Of a stretch of DNA of 64,000 bases, positions 1 through 9,478 are shown in pieces. Positions within the stretch are counted from its first letter, which is position 1. Every line of letters begins with the position of its first letter. Source of the DNA: Flavobacteriaceae bacterium CRH (GTDB taxonomy: Bacteria > Bacteroidota > Bacteroidia > Flavobacteriales > Flavobacteriaceae); the NCBI GenBank assembly GCA_001507425.1, contig LMAJ01000027.1, forward strand, positions 1 to 64,000, given 5' to 3'. The notes under the pieces were generated by a model, which was not told the origin of the DNA, did not search any database, and was given only the letters and a program-made list of their open reading frames with translations. Made by a program: the position numbers and the translations under genes.

Positions 1-77
1 AAAATAAACTTACAAATAAAATTTTAAAACAAATATTTTTTTTAGTAGTAAAAAGAATGATTCCCGTTTCTATTTGT

Positions 78-827
78 TTAAAATAGAATTAAAACACCAA
101 GTTCAAGACCAAAATTATACGATTTATGATTTCCAAAACTAACACTCGGATGAATATATGCCATATCGTTTTGGGTTATTTTTCTTCCAAATTCTATAAA
201 AGCATTATTAGGATAACCTTTGTTTGTTGCATTATACCTAAAAGCTACATCTGCAGCAAACCAGTTTTTTCCAAAAATAAACATTAAATAATTTTCCAAA
301 GTCGTAGTATTAACATCGCTTCGATTATCGGATCCTGCAAAACTAAGTTGGTTTTCTAAAGAAGCAATCCAAAGCATTTTTTTCTTATTAAAATACGCCC
401 CATAAAATACTGCAGGAGCAACAACCCATTTTCCTGTTCCTAAAGCAGGATCTACGGCAGAATTTGAAATAACTTTAACTCTAAAAGCGATTCCTTTACT
501 ATGTTCTAAATAAGGAATATAGCTTATACCTGCACCAATATCACCAATTCCGGTTTTATTAATTGATGAAGTGTTGGTCGATACTAATGGCAGGTCTACT
601 CTTAAGTTCCAGGCTTTGTTAGCAATGGGATGTAGAAAACGAAGTTGAGTGGTATTAAACGATCCGGAGTCAGTATCTAAATACTCATTAAAAAGCAAAA
701 TCGTTTTTAAATAATAATGATAACGTGCTTCGGTGTAAGGATTTTTTGCCGTTGAAATACTGTCTTGAGCATTTATTGAAAAAATGGACAGAAAACTTAA
801 TAAATAAAATAGTTGTAAATTTTTCAT
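78..827 (-). CDS. Exported beta-barrel-like protein of unknown function
   Basis: The 249-residue product starts with a clear signal peptide (about residues 1-20, ending SINA before QD). The mature part is rich in alternating polar/hydrophobic strands with many aromatic residues, and the last residue is Phe (ending LGVLILF), the usual terminus of outer-membrane barrels. This suggests a small outer-membrane barrel of the transporter/phenol-degradation-MetA-like type, but I do not recognise a named family. It lies 68 bp downstream of aroE on the same strand, so it may have its own promoter. Export is well supported, the barrel is inference, and substrate and role are unknown. Confidence 0.6.
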   Translation of the reverse strand: MKNLQLFYLLSFLSIFSINAQDSISTAKNPYTEARYHYYLKTILLFNEYLDTDSGSFNTTQLRFLHPIANKAWNLRVDLPLVSTNTSSINKTGIGDIGAGISYIPYLEHSKGIAFRVKVISNSAVDPALGTGKWVVAPAVFYGAYFNKKKMLWIASLENQLSFAGSDNRSDVNTTTLENYLMFIFGKNWFAADVAFRYNATNKGYPNNAFIEFGRKITQNDMAYIHPSVSFGNHKSYNFGLELGVLILF

Positions 828-895
828 AACTACCTATTAATGAGTAGTCTAAATTACAAAATTTACTTTAAAATCTTATTTTTGAAAGTTGTTTT

Positions 896-1645
896 TTATT
901 TATTCCAAATTTTCCATGCCTTTTCAGCTTGAAAAATAAGCATATCATAACCGTTTTTAATTTTTGCCCCGTTTGCCTTAGCATTTTTAAGAAACTGTGT
1001 TTCTTCCGGATTATAAATTAAATCGTAAGCAATATGTTTGTCTGTAAAAAATTCATACGGAAGATTAGGACAAGCTTCTATATTCGGGCTTGTACCTACA
1101 GGTGTACAATTGATTATGATTTGAAAATTATCAAAAGTAGTTGCGTTTATTAAATCATAATCTATGATGTTTTCCTTTGCTTCTCTAGAAACAAATGTGT
1201 ACAAAATATTAAGTTCATCAAGAGCAAAAGCAACACCTTTTGATGCGCCGCCTGTACCCAGAATTAATGCTTTTTTATGATGTGGCTCTAATAATGGTTT
1301 TAATGATTTTTTAAAACCATAATAATCAGTGTTATAACCTTTTAATTTTCCTTTTTTGGTGAATTTAATAGTGTTAACGGCTCCAATCAAAGCCGCTTTT
1401 TTAGAAAGTTTATCTAAGAAAGGCAGTACTTGCTCTTTGTAAGGAATCGTTACATTTAGGCCTTTTAGGTCAGGATTATTTTTCAATAATCCTTCTAAAT
1501 GACTGATTTCAGCAATATCAAAATTTTCGTAGCTGTTTCCCGCAAAAACTTCATTGTTGAATTTTTCGGTAAAATATCCTTTCGAAAAAGAATAACTTAT
1601 ATTACGACCTAATAAGCCAAAACGTCTTCTTAAAATATCAACCAT
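896..1645 (-). CDS. aroE: Shikimate dehydrogenase (NADP+)
   Basis: This enzyme reduces 3-dehydroshikimate to shikimate with NADPH in the cytosolic chorismate pathway. The 249-residue length is slightly short for the family (about 270). The shikimate-binding SYSFS lies near residues 17-21. NVTIPYK (64-70) carries the catalytic Lys70, GAVNT (88-92) follows, and NTD (105-107) carries the paired catalytic Asp107. The nucleotide loop is GTGGASKG (130-137). Its start codon overlaps the stop of the upstream TPR gene by one base (TAATG), so the two are probably translationally coupled. No key residue is missing. Confidence 0.95.
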   Translation of the reverse strand: MVDILRRRFGLLGRNISYSFSKGYFTEKFNNEVFAGNSYENFDIAEISHLEGLLKNNPDLKGLNVTIPYKEQVLPFLDKLSKKAALIGAVNTIKFTKKGKLKGYNTDYYGFKKSLKPLLEPHHKKALILGTGGASKGVAFALDELNILYTFVSREAKENIIDYDLINATTFDNFQIIINCTPVGTSPNIEACPNLPYEFFTDKHIAYDLIYNPEETQFLKNAKANGAKIKNGYDMLIFQAEKAWKIWNK

Positions 1646-3042
1646 TATTCTTTTCTATGTTTTTCAATATAATTTCTAACTGTTTTTTTCGACCATACAA
1701 CCGGAAATAAATCTTCGATTAAAATATAATTATCAAAGTTTAAACGTAATCCGTTGCTTAAGTGAAATTTAGCTTTAGTATTGTCCTGAATCATAAAATA
1801 CAATCCGGCCAAACGATATTCGATTTCATTTTCTTCAGGGAAATATTCTGAAGCTTGTAATAAAGTTTGAATAGCGCTTTCAAATTCTCCTAAAAACTGA
1901 AGAATATCAACCCAGAATAACCAGGTATCTAATTGATAATCGCCAAATTCAACTGCTTTTCTGTACCCAAATTCAGCCTCTTCAAAAAAGTTCATTTGTT
2001 TGTTTATCGTTGCATAACGTTTCCAGTACAAACGATTTTGATTGTCGATTGCCAAAGCTTTATTAACAAAAAACAATGCTTTTTGAAAGTTTTTTTGACG
2101 AACATGAAAGTCTGTAATAGCAATCCATCCTTTATCTAAAAGCGGATCTTCATGAACAGTCTGATTATAGTATTGTAAAGCTTTTACCGAATTTCCAAGT
2201 TTTTCGTAGCATTTTCCGATGCGTAATAACGCATAAGAAGTTGCATCGTCTAACTCAATCGTACGGTTGTAGCTTTCAATTGCTTCGCTGTATTTTTTAA
2301 GGCGTTCGTAAGCCTTTGCTTTTTCCATAAACGCGCCTAAAAACTCATCGTCTATTAGGGTTGCATAATCAAAAGCGCGAATTGCATTTTCATATTCTTT
2401 TACACCATAATGCAAACGTCCAAGCTGATGCCAGGCAATTTCACTATATGGGTTTTTATTGATATAATCGTTAAGATATAAAATAGCTTCCTGATTTTGA
2501 TCTAAAAATTCAAAACAATAAACGACGTTATAAAGCGCAGACTGATCTTCTAAATCTTCTTCAAGACATTTGATGAAACTGTCTTTCGCCATCTCAAGGT
2601 TATCCATAAAAAGATACTCCATTCCAATCAAGTTATACACGTCAGCATAATCGTCAGTATATTGCAAAGCAATTTTAAGCAATTCTACCGCTTTCTCGTG
2701 TTGATCTCTTTTAGAACAAATATTAGCTTTCTGGATATAAATTTCCTCGTTGTTTGGTTCAATCGCATACAACTCATTCAAAAGCTTTTCAGCGATATCG
2801 AGTTTATCATCATAAACCAGCATTTCTACTTGAACTAGTTTTAAGCCTGTAGATTTTGGATGTTGGTCTAACGCAAGTTTTAAGGCCTTTTTTGCTAAAT
2901 TAGCCTTGCCTATATCTAAATAATGAAGAATAATTTCTTCAAATTCTTCAGAATCAAAAAAGAGTACTTTGTTAGTTTTTAACATAGACTCAAATTTGGA
3001 TAAGGATAGGTTATAATCTTCTTCTTCGTTGCTTAATTGCAT
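1645..3042 (-). CDS. Tetratricopeptide repeat protein
   Basis: The 465-residue protein has no signal peptide or membrane segment and consists almost entirely of TPR helical hairpins from about residue 35 to 440. Consensus positions are visible as repeated W/L-G-Y-A-F-P patterns, for example AWHQLGRLHYGVKEYENA and YNLIGMEYLFMDNLEMA. TPR superhelices are protein-binding scaffolds, and no catalytic domain accompanies them. It is the first gene of a coupled pair with aroE (one-base overlap). No specific function can be assigned; a cytoplasmic adaptor is the best description. Confidence 0.85.
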   Translation of the reverse strand: MQLSNEEEDYNLSLSKFESMLKTNKVLFFDSEEFEEIILHYLDIGKANLAKKALKLALDQHPKSTGLKLVQVEMLVYDDKLDIAEKLLNELYAIEPNNEEIYIQKANICSKRDQHEKAVELLKIALQYTDDYADVYNLIGMEYLFMDNLEMAKDSFIKCLEEDLEDQSALYNVVYCFEFLDQNQEAILYLNDYINKNPYSEIAWHQLGRLHYGVKEYENAIRAFDYATLIDDEFLGAFMEKAKAYERLKKYSEAIESYNRTIELDDATSYALLRIGKCYEKLGNSVKALQYYNQTVHEDPLLDKGWIAITDFHVRQKNFQKALFFVNKALAIDNQNRLYWKRYATINKQMNFFEEAEFGYRKAVEFGDYQLDTWLFWVDILQFLGEFESAIQTLLQASEYFPEENEIEYRLAGLYFMIQDNTKAKFHLSNGLRLNFDNYILIEDLFPVVWSKKTVRNYIEKHRKE

Positions 3043-3205
3043 ACTTTCTATATTTGAAATTAGCCTGTTATAAATTTAGGCAACCATATTCTTATGAGCG
3101 GAAAGGAAATTAATTGTTTTGAACAATTTAATTAACAATATGGACAGAATTTCTATTCTGTTTTAAGTTATAAACTCCTGAAATATAAGGATTAATTTGA
3201 TTATT

Positions 3206-4402
3206 TTAAACTTTTTTCTCTTTTTTCAGAATTTCATCCATAACGTTTAAAATTACAGCACAGCCTTCTTTAATTTCTTCTTCAGAAATCGTTAATGGCG
3301 GCGTAATACGTATGGCACATCCTTCAAAGAGTAACCAAAACAAAATCAATCCTTTATCCTGACAATTCAAAATAACTTCATTCGTTATTTCGGCACTTTC
3401 TGTCATGGCAGCAAGCATTAATCCTTTTCCTCTAACTTCCTTTATCAAAGGGTGTACCAAAAGCGATCTGAACAGTTTTTCCTTGTCGAGCGCTTCTTGC
3501 ATCAAATTAGTTTCAGTTAATTCCTGCAAAGTAGCTAAACAAGCTGACGCAATGACAGGATGGCCTCCAAAAGTGGTTATATGCCCTAATTTAGGATTTT
3601 CAGTTAAAAGGTCCATTTTTTCTGCCGAGGCTGTAAAAGCACCAACCGGCATTCCGCCTCCCATACCTTTTCCCATAACTACTATGTCAGGAATAACATC
3701 GTAGTTTTGAAAACCAAAAAGCTTTCCTGTTCTGCCAAAACCAGGCTGAATTTCGTCTACAATCATCATCGCACCAACTTCATCGCATCTTTTACGTACT
3801 TTTTCTAAAAAATTATCCTCAGGCTGAATAAATCCAGCGCCTCCCTGAATAGTTTCGAGTAAAATTGCTGCAGTTCTGGTTGTTATTTTTTGTAAATCTT
3901 CTTCATTATTAAAAGTGATAAAATCTACATCAGGTAATAAAGGACGAAAAGCTTGTTTGCGTTCTTCAAATCCCATAACACTCATAGAACCCATTGTGTT
4001 ACCATGATAAGCATTATGACACGAAATGAGCTGACTGCGGCCAGTTGTTCGTTTGGCTAATTTTAATGCGCCTTCGATAGCTTCTGTACCTGAATTTACC
4101 AAATACGTTTTATTTAAAGATTCCGGTAGGAGTGATGCTAATAATTTACAATACTGAACGGCCGGGCTTTGAGAATATTCACCATAAACCATTACGTGCG
4201 AATATTTATCCAACTGATCTTTAATAGCCTGATTAACTCTCGGATGTTGATGTCCAAGTGTGCAAGCCGAAACTCCGGCAACAAAATCTAAATATTTTTT
4301 ATCCTTAGTGTCGTAAATGTATGAGCCTACAGCATGCGAAACTTCCATTCCAAGAGGATATGGAGAAGTTTGTGCCTGGTATTTTATAAAATCTGGATTC
4401 AC
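3206..4402 (-). CDS. PLP-dependent class III aminotransferase
   Basis: The 398-residue protein has the hallmarks of the acetylornithine/ornithine/GABA aminotransferase class. They are SGTEA (104-108), which binds the cofactor phosphate, the DEIQPGFGRTG block (216-226) with Asp216 contacting the pyridine nitrogen, and KGMGGGMP with the Schiff-base Lys245. This family transfers an amino group from an omega- or alpha-amino donor to 2-oxoglutarate. No arginine-biosynthesis genes lie nearby, so an argD role cannot be assumed and the substrate is open. It is preceded by a 282-bp repeat-bearing gap from the OstA-like gene. Confidence 0.9.
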   Translation of the reverse strand: MNPDFIKYQAQTSPYPLGMEVSHAVGSYIYDTKDKKYLDFVAGVSACTLGHQHPRVNQAIKDQLDKYSHVMVYGEYSQSPAVQYCKLLASLLPESLNKTYLVNSGTEAIEGALKLAKRTTGRSQLISCHNAYHGNTMGSMSVMGFEERKQAFRPLLPDVDFITFNNEEDLQKITTRTAAILLETIQGGAGFIQPEDNFLEKVRKRCDEVGAMMIVDEIQPGFGRTGKLFGFQNYDVIPDIVVMGKGMGGGMPVGAFTASAEKMDLLTENPKLGHITTFGGHPVIASACLATLQELTETNLMQEALDKEKLFRSLLVHPLIKEVRGKGLMLAAMTESAEITNEVILNCQDKGLILFWLLFEGCAIRITPPLTISEEEIKEGCAVILNVMDEILKKEKKV

Positions 4403-4465
4403 GTATTGTTTGTTTAAAAGTTTCAGGTTTCACGTTTTGGAAACGAAAACTGGTACTGGAGCTAA

Positions 4466-4620
4466 AAATTTTACCGCAAAGATCGGTAAGATTTACGCAA
4501 AGGCCGCAAAGTTACCGTTAAGATTATATTTTAATATAAAGATCACAAAGCTTTCTCTTGCTGAGATTTTACCGCAAATATCAAAATGAGTTACGCAAAG
4601 CTGGTCAAATTTAAGCAAGT
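4466..4620. repeat. Degenerate CGCAAAG-word repeat spacer
   Basis: The gap between the aminotransferase and the OstA-like gene holds several copies of ACGCAAAG/CCGCAAAG words separated by roughly 8-12 bases, plus an AT-rich palindrome near 4530. The same words recur at 15200-15260 and 19850-19880. An open reading frame across it (4317-4589) has no protein-like features and was not called. Confidence 0.5.
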
Positions 4621-4684
4621 TTACATTGTTAAATATTAAGATCTCAGAACTTTGTAGACTGAAAACCGTGACTTCGACTGAAAA

Positions 4685-6352
4685 CTATTTCTTAGTTTTT
4701 GTAGCTGCTTTTGCTGTAGTTTTTACTGCAGGTTTCTTCTTGTCGTAATCGCGGGTTTCCTTCCTGACTTTCATCGGGACATTTTCTTTAGCTTGTTCGG
4801 CTTTTCCTTCTTTTATCAGCTTGTCGTTCATCTCATTATCTTCGGCAGAAAAAATATCGTCTTTTGATTTTATTCTTTCGTCACCGCGCCAGACTAAACC
4901 TCGTAATTTACGCGCATTTTCCGGTAAGTCAGCTTCGGGATAAATATCGCCATCTACTTTGTTGAAGAAAGTAATAGTTTCAACGGCATTATTTTCTAAA
5001 ATAAGATTGATTTTACTACTTACATTTTTATTAATTCCGATGAGTTCTTTGGCATCATTTCGCATGTAATAAATGACTTCGGTATTTTTGATGACATCTA
5101 CATCATGTAATTTTCCGTCTTTAAATTTTCCAAATAAATTAAGGCCTTTCACCTGGTTAAATCCGGTTCCGAGCGTGTCCCGCGAGACCATGAACGTATT
5201 ATTAAGGACTTTTAGCGAATCTATTTTCTTAGTGTTATTATCACCAATTAAATGCATAACGTCGCCGGTAATTTGGTTTTCGCCATTCCAAAGAATCGGA
5301 TTTCCAATTAATTTTGTCAGAGCCGTTTTAGAGTTAGAATGAATCGAATCACATTTCCCGCTCATGTCAACTTTAAAAAAGCGAACATTATTATAAGCTC
5401 TTAAAATTCGTTCACCTTCTTTTCCGGTAATCATTAATTTTTTTCCGTGAATGTAAACCGAATCATTTTCTACAAAATTTATAGCAACCGCTCTTTTGGT
5501 TACAAACATTGAATCTTTTAGTTTGTAAACTTCAGCATAATGTCCTTTTACAACTCCACGATTGATAGAATCGGTAATTTTCACATTGCGTGTTGCCGAG
5601 GCAAACTCCGTATTCCGATTATAATATAAACTATCACCTTCTATAAGCCGATCGTCATACCTGATATAAGATCTTCTCAGAAAGTGCGCCAGGTTTTTCT
5701 TCGTGTCATAAAAACCTTTTTCAGTATAAATATAATTGGCTTTACTGGTTATTGTCGATGGTCCGAGTAAATAAGTATGTCCGGAATTGCTGTAATAATC
5801 TAAATGATTTGATTTTACCACATATTTAGGATTTGTTAAAGTTACCGCAGTCAAAAACTGAAACTTTTTTTCGGCAACAAAATACCTTCCTGATTTGCTT
5901 ACAAGCGTATTGTCTTTATTAACGATAGTTCCTTTTGTGTTGTAAAAAACCTGCTGAACATTTCGGTCAAAGTTAATTGTATCTGTTTGTAAAGTTGCGT
6001 CTGGCGAAGTCATAACAGCATCTCCTGTTGCAAATGCCTTTTTTAAATTTCCATCATATTCGGCATATTTACTATTCAGGAACAAAGTATCTCCCTGAAC
6101 TAACTGTACATTACCAAAGGCTTTTAGATAATTTTCTTTCTGAAAAACATACGCTTTATTACAAGTTAGCACAACACCATCATGACTAACTCGTACGTTT
6201 CCTGTTAACAAAACCCCATCAGGCACTAAAGCTTGATTTACTTCTGCCAAATCAGAATTTTCTATATTAATTTTTTTTGGAGCTTGTGCAAAAATGTTTT
6301 GAACACATAACAGAAGCAAACAATAAGATATGAAAAAGAGAGATTTCTTCAA
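4685..6352 (-). CDS. OstA-like exported protein (LPS-transport family)
   Basis: The 555-residue product has a signal peptide (about 1-22, ending FA before QAPKK). A long run of OstA/LptA-like beta-strand repeats follows, seen as recurring motifs such as GNVRVSHDGVVLTCNKAYVF and GNVQLVQGDTLFLNSKYAEYDG near residues 50-110. OstA domains form beta-jellyroll slides that carry lipopolysaccharide across the periplasm. This form is much longer than a single-domain LptA (about 180 residues), as is usual for Bacteroidota OstA-like proteins. The C-terminus is Lys-rich (KKPAVKTTAKAATKTKK). The LPS role is inferred from family; the domain call is firm. Confidence 0.85.
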   Translation of the reverse strand: MKKSLFFISYCLLLLCVQNIFAQAPKKINIENSDLAEVNQALVPDGVLLTGNVRVSHDGVVLTCNKAYVFQKENYLKAFGNVQLVQGDTLFLNSKYAEYDGNLKKAFATGDAVMTSPDATLQTDTINFDRNVQQVFYNTKGTIVNKDNTLVSKSGRYFVAEKKFQFLTAVTLTNPKYVVKSNHLDYYSNSGHTYLLGPSTITSKANYIYTEKGFYDTKKNLAHFLRRSYIRYDDRLIEGDSLYYNRNTEFASATRNVKITDSINRGVVKGHYAEVYKLKDSMFVTKRAVAINFVENDSVYIHGKKLMITGKEGERILRAYNNVRFFKVDMSGKCDSIHSNSKTALTKLIGNPILWNGENQITGDVMHLIGDNNTKKIDSLKVLNNTFMVSRDTLGTGFNQVKGLNLFGKFKDGKLHDVDVIKNTEVIYYMRNDAKELIGINKNVSSKINLILENNAVETITFFNKVDGDIYPEADLPENARKLRGLVWRGDERIKSKDDIFSAEDNEMNDKLIKEGKAEQAKENVPMKVRKETRDYDKKKPAVKTTAKAATKTKK

Positions 6353-6430
6353 TTGATTAAATTTTTGTCAAATTTATGAAAAAGGTTACAACCTTTATGG
6401 ATATTAGGATTAATTTATAAATTTAATATA

Positions 6431-6555
6431 GGTACAAAGTTGCAGAGATGCAAAGGTTCGAAGTTTTTTCAGATTCTTCGAATTTAAAATGTGCTTTATA
6501 TTTTTTACATTAATTAAAAAACCTCTGTTCCTTTGCATCTCTGCAACTTTGAACC
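6431..6555. repeat. Inverted repeat with 8-bp periodic arms
   Basis: The arms 6431-6456 and 6530-6555 are reverse complements at 25 of 26 positions around a 73-base loop. The right arm is itself a period-8 series (CTTTGCAT, CTCTGCAA, CTTTGAAC). It sits in the 373-bp gap between the divergent OstA-like and amylase genes, so it would not be a simple terminator for either. Confidence 0.8.
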
Positions 6556-6604
6556 TTTTTTAGTTACCAACAAAATTTAGAACTATTTCGTTGTAGTTTT
6601 GCTT

Positions 6605-6705
6605 TTTAAGATTAAATCAAAATAAGTTTCTTTTGAGTTTTAAAAATTAGTTTAAATTTAAAAAATGGTCCTGCTTTTTGATTTAATCTTAAATTTAAAA
6701 AATGG
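6605..6705 (+). promoter_or_regulatory. Inverted and direct repeats upstream of the GH13 gene
   Basis: A perfect 18-bp inverted repeat (6605-6622 and 6676-6693, 53-base loop) interlocks with a perfect 17-bp direct repeat (6652-6668 and 6689-6705, reading ttaaatttaaaaaatgg). The second direct copy ends 20 bases before the amylase ATG. The arrangement suggests operator sites or a leader structure controlling the amylase gene. The repeats are plain in the sequence; the regulatory role is inference. Confidence 0.5.
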
Positions 6706-6725
6706 ATCATCTTATAAAATGAATT

Positions 6726-8597
6726 ATGAGAAATAGAAGATTTTTTGTTGCAGGACTGGCTGCAACCATGCTGTTTTCGGCATGTAAAACCAAAGATTTA
6801 AAAATGAATATAACAAAAGAAGAAATTGCAACTGATAAGAAAATTGTAGTTTATCAGGTTTTTACACGTTTATTTGGAAATAAAAATACAAACAACAAAC
6901 CTTGGGGAACCATTGAAGAAAATGGAGTAGGGAAGTTTAATGATTTTACAGATACAGCACTTCGTGAAATCAAAGATTTAGGCGTTACCTATATTTGGTA
7001 TACCGGAGTGCCCCATCACGCTTTGGTTCGTGATTATTCTGCTTACGGAATTTCAAATGATGATCCTGAAGTTGTAAAAGGTCGTGCGGGATCGCCTTAT
7101 GCAGTAAAAGATTATTATAATGTAAATCCTGATTTGGCGGTAAATCCCGTAAACCGATTGCAGGAATTTGAAGCTTTGATAACCCGAACCCACAAAGCAG
7201 ATTTAAAAGTGATTATAGATATTGTGCCCAATCATATTGCCCGTAAATACGAAGGAAAAAACAATCCGGAAGGAATCAGGGATTTTGGTGCAGATGATAA
7301 TGTAAATGTAGAATATAATAGAAACAATAATTTCTACTATATTCCAAATGAACATTTTCAAATTCCTGATGGAGATTTTCCGTTAAACGGAGAAAAAAAT
7401 CCGCTTGTAGATGGTTTCTTTGATGAAAATCCTGCAAAATGGACAGGTAACGGATCTCGAAAAGCAAAACCGGACCAAAATGATTGGTATGAAACTGTAA
7501 AAGTTAATTACGGAATTCGTCCTGACGGTTCTAAAGATTTTCCGGAACTTCCACCTGGTTTTGATCAAAAATCATATCAGGAACATTTTGCTTTTTGGGA
7601 GGATAAAGACGTTCCTGATTCCTGGAAAAAATTCAAATCGATTGCTTTATATTGGACAGCAAAAGGCGTTGACGGTTTTCGTTATGATATGGCTGAAATG
7701 GTTCCGTATGAATTTTGGAGTTATATGAACTCTGCTATCAAAATGCAAAATCCAAATGCTTTTTTATTGGCAGAAGTGTATAACCCTAATGAATATCGCA
7801 ATTACATTCGTTTAGGAAAAATGGATTATTTATACGACAAAGTAGAAACTTACGATAAACTGAAAGATGTTATTCGCGGAAAATCATCTCCTGATGGATT
7901 ATCAGATATTCAAAAAGGGATGGCCGATATACAACATCACATGCTGCATTTTTTAGACAATCATGATGAACAACGTTTAGCAAGTTCAGAATTTGCGGGA
8001 ACTCCGCAAAGAGGTAAACCTTTAATGGTAGTTTCAACAACAATAAGCACTTCGCCAACAATGGTTTATTTTGGACAGGAAGTAGGTGAGGCCGGAAATG
8101 AAAATGCAGGTTTTGGAACTCGCTCCAGAACTTCTATTTTTGATTACATCGGGGTGCCAAATCATCAGCGCTGGATGAATAATGGAAAATTTGATGGAGG
8201 ACAACTTTCGGAATCAGAAAAAAACCTACGTGATTTTTACAAACGATTATTAAATTTTTCGATTAACAGTTCGGCCTTAATGGGAAGTTTCCAGGAAATT
8301 CAATCTGTAAATCGTCAAAATAATGCAGGTTATGATGAATCTATTTATTCATTTGTACGTTGGTCACAAAATCAAAAATTAATAATTGTAACCAATTTCT
8401 CTTCTGAAAAAACAAGTGAGTTTGATTTGAAAATTCCTTCGGATATTATTTCAAAATGGAATTTAAAAGATGGAGAATATCAATTAACAGATCAATTGTA
8501 TTTGAAAAACGCAGTTCAGTTAAATGTACAAAATGGAGAAGGAATAGCAAAAATTAAAATAATGCCGTCAGAATCGTTTATTTTTGAATTGATGTAG
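6726..8597 (+). CDS. Alpha-amylase family (GH13) lipoprotein
   Basis: The 623-residue lipoprotein (lipobox LFSAC, Cys20) carries a GH13 (beta/alpha)8 barrel. Conserved region I is DIVPNH (165-170). The nucleophile Asp321 is in GFRYDMAEM, the acid/base Glu350 in LLAEVY, and the third acid Asp414 in FLDNHD. A C-terminal beta domain follows from about residue 510. It should hydrolyse alpha-1,4-glucan at the cell surface or in the periplasm, like SusG-type enzymes. No SusC/SusD or other starch gene adjoins it, so it stands alone here. The exact substrate (starch, maltodextrin or an alpha-glucoside) is not set by the sequence. Confidence 0.9.
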   Translation: MRNRRFFVAGLAATMLFSACKTKDLKMNITKEEIATDKKIVVYQVFTRLFGNKNTNNKPWGTIEENGVGKFNDFTDTALREIKDLGVTYIWYTGVPHHALVRDYSAYGISNDDPEVVKGRAGSPYAVKDYYNVNPDLAVNPVNRLQEFEALITRTHKADLKVIIDIVPNHIARKYEGKNNPEGIRDFGADDNVNVEYNRNNNFYYIPNEHFQIPDGDFPLNGEKNPLVDGFFDENPAKWTGNGSRKAKPDQNDWYETVKVNYGIRPDGSKDFPELPPGFDQKSYQEHFAFWEDKDVPDSWKKFKSIALYWTAKGVDGFRYDMAEMVPYEFWSYMNSAIKMQNPNAFLLAEVYNPNEYRNYIRLGKMDYLYDKVETYDKLKDVIRGKSSPDGLSDIQKGMADIQHHMLHFLDNHDEQRLASSEFAGTPQRGKPLMVVSTTISTSPTMVYFGQEVGEAGNENAGFGTRSRTSIFDYIGVPNHQRWMNNGKFDGGQLSESEKNLRDFYKRLLNFSINSSALMGSFQEIQSVNRQNNAGYDESIYSFVRWSQNQKLIIVTNFSSEKTSEFDLKIPSDIISKWNLKDGEYQLTDQLYLKNAVQLNVQNGEGIAKIKIMPSESFIFELM

Positions 8598-8644
8598 TTT
8601 GTCAGTTCGGGCGAAGTAAGTAATACTTGATATTTGAAGATAAA

Positions 8645-8680
8645 AGAAAAGCTGATACTTTAATTTGTATCAGCTTTTCT
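8645..8680. terminator. Bidirectional intrinsic terminator
   Basis: The perfect 14-bp stem (8645-8658 with 8667-8680) has an 8-base loop, with A-rich and T-rich flanks on both sides. It separates the convergent amylase and superoxide dismutase genes and can serve both. Confidence 0.85.
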
Positions 8681-8681
8681 T

Positions 8682-9470
8682 TTAATATACTTTTTTAACT
8701 TTTTTCAAAGCCTCTATATAATTTTCGTTTACTTTATCCCAATTAATATGCTGGTAGAATGCATCAATATAACTTCCTTTTCTGTTTTGGTAATCAAGGT
8801 AATAAGCATGTTCCCATAAATCAATTCCCAAAATTGGAGTTCCGGGAATCAAAGCATTTCTCATCAACGGATTATCTTGATTTTCAGTTGTTGTAACTTG
8901 TAGTTTTCCAAGTTTGTCAACAACAAGCCAAACCCATCCAGAACCGAATTGCTTTGTAGCCTGACCTTTAAACTGATTGGTAAGATTACTAAATGAGCCA
9001 AATTCTTTGTTAATAGAACCTGCTAAAGTATCTTTAGGAGTTTGCTCTTTTTTTGGCGTTAAAATATTAAAATACAAAGTGTGGTTGTAATAACCACCTG
9101 CATTTTGACGAAGCTTAGCATTATTGAGGTCCATTTTTTTTAGGATATCTTCAATAGGCATATTCTCATATTCTGTAGATACAATTTCTTTATTCAGGTT
9201 ATTAGTATACGATACATAATGTTTAGAATAATGTGTTTCCAGAGTAAGAGAACGAATTTCCGGCGCCAGGCCATCATAAGCAAAAGGTAATTTAGTAATG
9301 CCAAATGAACCGGCTTCTACTTTTACATCATCAGGCGAACCAATAGTTATTTTTTCTTCCTTTGTTGGTAAGGGAACTTCGACAACCTCAGTTAGCTTAT
9401 TATTATCATTACAAGAAAACAAAACTAAGAATGAAGCCAAAATTGTCAATCGAAAGATGTGTTTCTTCAT
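8682..9470 (-). CDS. Exported lipoprotein Fe/Mn superoxide dismutase
   Basis: This protein dismutates superoxide. All four metal ligands are present: His80 (LETHYSKHY), His130 (GGYYNHTLYF), Asp217 and His221 (GIDLWEHAYY). GSGWVWLV (177-184) is the usual core motif and NQDNPL (197-202) resembles Mn-type enzymes. The 262-residue length exceeds the cytosolic enzyme (about 200) by an N-terminal signal ending in lipobox VLFSC (Cys20) and a linker to about residue 55. The enzyme is therefore probably tethered outside the cytoplasm. It is the last gene of the acyl-CoA-binding/psd/cdsA operon, 8 bp after the ACBP gene. Confidence 0.92.
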   Translation of the reverse strand: MKKHIFRLTILASFLVLFSCNDNNKLTEVVEVPLPTKEEKITIGSPDDVKVEAGSFGITKLPFAYDGLAPEIRSLTLETHYSKHYVSYTNNLNKEIVSTEYENMPIEDILKKMDLNNAKLRQNAGGYYNHTLYFNILTPKKEQTPKDTLAGSINKEFGSFSNLTNQFKGQATKQFGSGWVWLVVDKLGKLQVTTTENQDNPLMRNALIPGTPILGIDLWEHAYYLDYQNRKGSYIDAFYQHINWDKVNENYIEALKKVKKVY

Positions 9471-9478
9471 AATATAAA

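Noticed and set aside
3206..4402. Naming the aminotransferase argD
   Set aside because: The class III fold is shared by many activities and no arginine gene is nearby.
4317..4589. Open frame of 90 codons antisense to the aminotransferase start
   Set aside because: It overlaps a strong gene and continues into CGCAAAG repeats, with no protein-like pattern.
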